Assembly: GCA_016712985.1 (NCBI GenBank)
Contig: JADJQA010000011.1
Coordinates: forward strand, 1 to 18,053
Direction of reading: 5' to 3'
Length of the DNA: 18,053 nt
DNA from: Sulfuritalea sp.
GTDB taxonomy: Bacteria; Pseudomonadota; Gammaproteobacteria; Burkholderiales; Rhodocyclaceae
Of this stretch, positions 16,289-18,053 are shown in pieces (within the stretch, counting starts at the first letter, position 1; the number at the start of each line of letters is the position of its first letter). The notes beneath the pieces were generated by a model. It was not told the DNA's origin. It saw nothing but the letters and a program-made list of their open reading frames with translations, and did not search any database. Position numbers and translations under genes: made by a program.

Positions 16289-16329
16289 AGACAAGGGCTT
16301 ACAGGCAATCGCTTGTGAGCCCTTTGTCT
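16289..16329 (+). terminator. Strong hairpin after the tRNA, probable terminator
   Basis: GGGCTTACA (16295-16303) pairs with TGTGAGCCC (16314-16322) with one G-T pair. The stem extends through GACAA and TTGTC around a one-base bulge, giving about 14 pairs. The 3' arm runs into TTTGTCTGTCT, a weak U-rich tail. Confidence 0.65.
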
Positions 16330-16341
16330 GTCTGGCGAATC

Positions 16342-16361
16342 ATGCAGGGGCTATGCAGGGG
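16342..16361 (+). repeat. Tandem 9 bp repeat
   Basis: ATGCAGGGG occurs at 16342-16350 and 16353-16361, two bases apart (11 bp period). Short phased repeats beside a tRNA gene can be recombinase arm sites of an integrated element. No integrase gene is visible, so this stays speculative. Confidence 0.35.
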
Positions 16362-16450
16362 TTTGCCGGTGAATGAACGGATAGCCCGCTGTTCCCGCCG
16401 TCCGGGTAGTTTGGTGCTTGGTCAGTCAGAACATCAAATCGCCGTCAGCT

Positions 16451-16693
16451 TCAATTTCGTTTCTCTGGCGTTCTTCGCCAGCACGGAATCCAGCGCTGCC
16501 ATGCATCCTGTCCTTCGGCTTCGCTAATTTGGCGAGTGCGCTGTTTGATGCCCAAGGCGCTGGCGAACTCGGTAACGCACGACATCGCCGACACCAGTTC
16601 GTCAGTGCAGGCGGCATACCAGCGGGCCACGTCGGCACTCTTGGGTTCGTTCAGGTGCCGCGCTACCAGAACGCTGGTATCGACGGACACCAT
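16451..16693 (-). pseudogene. Truncated VapC-like PIN toxin
   Basis: From the ATG at 16693 the frame reads MVSVDTSVLVARHLNEPKSA (first catalytic Asp), then ELVSAMSCVTEFASALGIKQ (conserved Glu), and stops after only 80 residues. Working PIN toxins have about 130-140 residues with two further acidic positions in the C-terminal half. Those are absent in all frames downstream. The start overlaps the preceding frame's stop as TGATG. I judge it non-functional, a remnant. Confidence 0.7.
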
Positions 16694-16857
16694 CAGTAGC
16701 GTCCCCGTGTCGCATTTCGTCCATGACGGACTGACCCATCGGCATGGCTTCGCATGCCGTCGACAGCTCACGCGCGAAAGCCTTGCGGTTCCATGTTGCC
16801 GGGCGCATTTGGCGCATGGCGGTCTTCCGGCAGCGTCAGGCGGCGAATGACGGCCAT
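16693..16857 (-). pseudogene. Remnant of a VapB-like antitoxin
   Basis: The ATG at 16857 opens MAVIRRLTLPEDRHA. After a frame change near 16810, KAFARELSTACEAMPMGQSV and MDEMRHGD read on, and another shift brings the end (TGA) into overlap with the toxin ATG. The size and coupling fit an antitoxin. The fold is not recognisable with confidence. Confidence 0.45.
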
Positions 16858-17198
16858 ACTTCATTTATCGATACCGAGGCGAGCCAGGCGCATCTGGTGA
16901 GCCTGACTCCTGAGATCATGGAAACATAGTGAAACAGGGGATACGGAAGGCACCATGGCGGCACATCGGGAATCAAAGGCTGACTCAAGCCCCGACACAA
17001 CAGTCAATCCGTGCCGCCATGAATTGCTGCCGGTGGATCTGCGCCGAGCGCGCCATGTTCGGCGTCTGCGACCCACAAAACCCAGGAAAGGAGATGGCAT
17101 GAAAAGACAATCCCGGAAACCGCGGCTGATTCTGATCCCGTGCAACAAGTCGGCCGGCTTGACGAGCCTGCCCGACACTTCCGACGACGAGACCCACC
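16858..17198. other. Intergenic region with one candidate short ORF
   Basis: No conserved gene is recognised in this 341 bp stretch. An ATG at 17099 has a good AGGAAAGGAG ribosome site and opens MKRQSRKPRLILIPCNKSAG. It then runs out of frame over the next gene. It could be a small leader gene whose stop was lost by an indel, or just an open frame. No clear promoter is seen. Confidence 0.35.
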
Positions 17199-18053
17199 AT
17201 GAATACTCCTTCCGAAGCATGGCCCCAGTTCGCCAGGAAGCTCTCTGCCGCACTCAGGAAGCTCGAAGAGGACCAGTTCCTGATCCCTTCCATAAAGCAT
17301 TCGGACCAGTACATTCAGTTCGCTGCACAGGGGTCGTTCGGGATCCGGGCAGAAACCACAAGCAACAGCTACCTGCCCGAGTCCCGGCAACTTACGGAGC
17401 AGCAGATTGCCGGCCTGATCGATGTCGGATGGCACCCTCCGAGTGGGTCACCCGCCGATGCCACGCCCGAAAAAAGTCCCGACGGGTCGCCAAACTACTT
17501 CATCGACTTTCTTGTTCGAAAGAGCTTCAAGGCGGTCGCCAGCGCGGCAGTAAGGACGTTCGCCGATATTCTGCATGTCCCGCATCCGGGTTATCTGGAA
17601 TATGAGCTGTTCGACGCGGATGGCAACGCCTTTGCGCTGCCGGAGCTGGGCCTCAAGCACGCAACACGGTCACTGCCCGATGAGCAGGCGAGCGCATTGC
17701 CCCAGCGACTCCTTGCAACAATGACCGAACTGACAGGTATTGACGATCTCGAATTTGACAAGGACGGAGACATCGGAATTCGCTACCGCGCTGTATCGGT
17801 GTTCGTTCGGCTGGTCGGCGCCCTGCCGCATGTGCACATTTTTTCGCCGATGCTTACCGATGTCGAAGAGACTGCCCAACTGCTTGCCCGGCTGAACGAG
17901 ATCAATGCCGGAACAAGTCACTTGCATCTGTTTGTACGTAACGGTGCCATTGTCGCGGTTGCAGACGTTCCCGCCGAGCCCTTCGTGACCGAGTACGTGA
18001 CCCGCGCCTTGCAGGACTTCTGTCCGATGATCGAGGACATCGGCAGTCTGCTC
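17199..18053 (+). CDS. Probable TY-Chap (T3SS/YbjN chaperone-like) domain protein, 3' end outside the window
   Basis: The frame is open for 285 codons from the ATG at 17199 to the edge, without lesions. The N-terminal part has FARKLSAALRKLEEDQFLIP, DQYIQFAAQGSFGIRAETTS, NSYLPESRQLTEQQIAGLID and VGWHPP...SPNYFIDF, resembling TY-Chap N-terminal domains. The C-terminal part has VFVRLVGALPHVHIFSPMLT, AQLLARLNEINAGTSHLHLF and NGAIVAVADVP, which fit a YbjN-like alpha/beta chaperone fold (short strand, LxxLNEIN helix, strands). Such proteins are thought to bind peptides or partner proteins and often sit near conflict or secretion systems. The ribosome site (GACGAGAC) is weak. I recall the family only by motif pattern, and the role here is unknown. 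Confidence 0.6.
   Translation, partial: MNTPSEAWPQFARKLSAALRKLEEDQFLIPSIKHSDQYIQFAAQGSFGIRAETTSNSYLPESRQLTEQQIAGLIDVGWHPPSGSPADATPEKSPDGSPNYFIDFLVRKSFKAVASAAVRTFADILHVPHPGYLEYELFDADGNAFALPELGLKHATRSLPDEQASALPQRLLATMTELTGIDDLEFDKDGDIGIRYRAVSVFVRLVGALPHVHIFSPMLTDVEETAQLLARLNEINAGTSHLHLFVRNGAIVAVADVPAEPFVTEYVTRALQDFCPMIEDIGSLL

Noticed and set aside
16289..16361. CRISPR array
   Set aside because: There are only two 9 bp units with a 2 bp gap, with no repeat-spacer pattern and no cas genes.
16955..17605. Plus-strand frame of 216 codons
   Set aside because: Most of it overlaps the TY-Chap-like gene in another frame and it has no conserved motif. Only its possible short start at 17099 is mentioned.

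Overview
The window looks like a GC-rich betaproteobacterial chromosome segment, probably Rhodocyclales. This rests on gene order (yebC - DMT permease - ruvC - ruvA; ahcY - small holin-like membrane protein - metF), an SAH riboswitch in front of ahcY, and REP-like elements. The genus is not proven. Almost every conserved gene carries one or more single-base frameshifts, often in homopolymers. I read most of these as draft-sequence errors and give the coordinates of the intended gene.

Layout. (1) 1-1194, minus: a short catalytic domain of the BsuBI/PstI restriction endonuclease family, cut by the window edge, directly after a GIY-YIG/DUF4357 nuclease-like protein. (2) 1345-5416, minus: a compact operon yebC - DMT permease - ruvC - glycosyltransferase - ruvA with overlapping stop/start codons. 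ruvB does not follow ruvA. (3) 5478-9251, plus: a VapBC-type toxin-antitoxin pair with a palindromic operator, a YjgR/HerA-like ATPase, an EamA permease, and an intact DUF433/DUF5615 (PIN-like) pair. (4) 9357-12940: a nested insertion. A decayed IS1634-family element on the minus strand (18 of 21 matching terminal repeats) is split by a second, intact IS1634-family element (19 bp perfect terminal repeats, 10397-12424). (5) 12943-13440: a diverged copy of the 3' 498 bp of the EamA gene, abutting the outer IS end. (6) 13460-16146, minus: metF (internally deleted), holin-like protein, REP element, and ahcY with its SAH riboswitch and promoter. (7) 16167-16361, plus: promoter and initiator tRNA gene with a damaged acceptor stem, a strong hairpin, and a tandem repeat. 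(8) 16451-16857, minus: a decayed, truncated VapBC pair. (9) 17199-end, plus: a probable TY-Chap/YbjN-like protein running off the window.

Functionally, yebC and ruvA/ruvC serve translation rescue or regulation and Holliday-junction processing. ahcY and metF belong to the activated-methyl cycle, with SAH sensed by the leader RNA. The accessory parts are three toxin-antitoxin modules, a nuclease pair and two nested insertion sequences, and they sit between the housekeeping blocks. I found no CRISPR array and no clearly new multi-gene system. The best candidates for novelty are the GIY-YIG + stand-alone PstI-type catalytic domain pair and the TY-Chap gene at the right edge.
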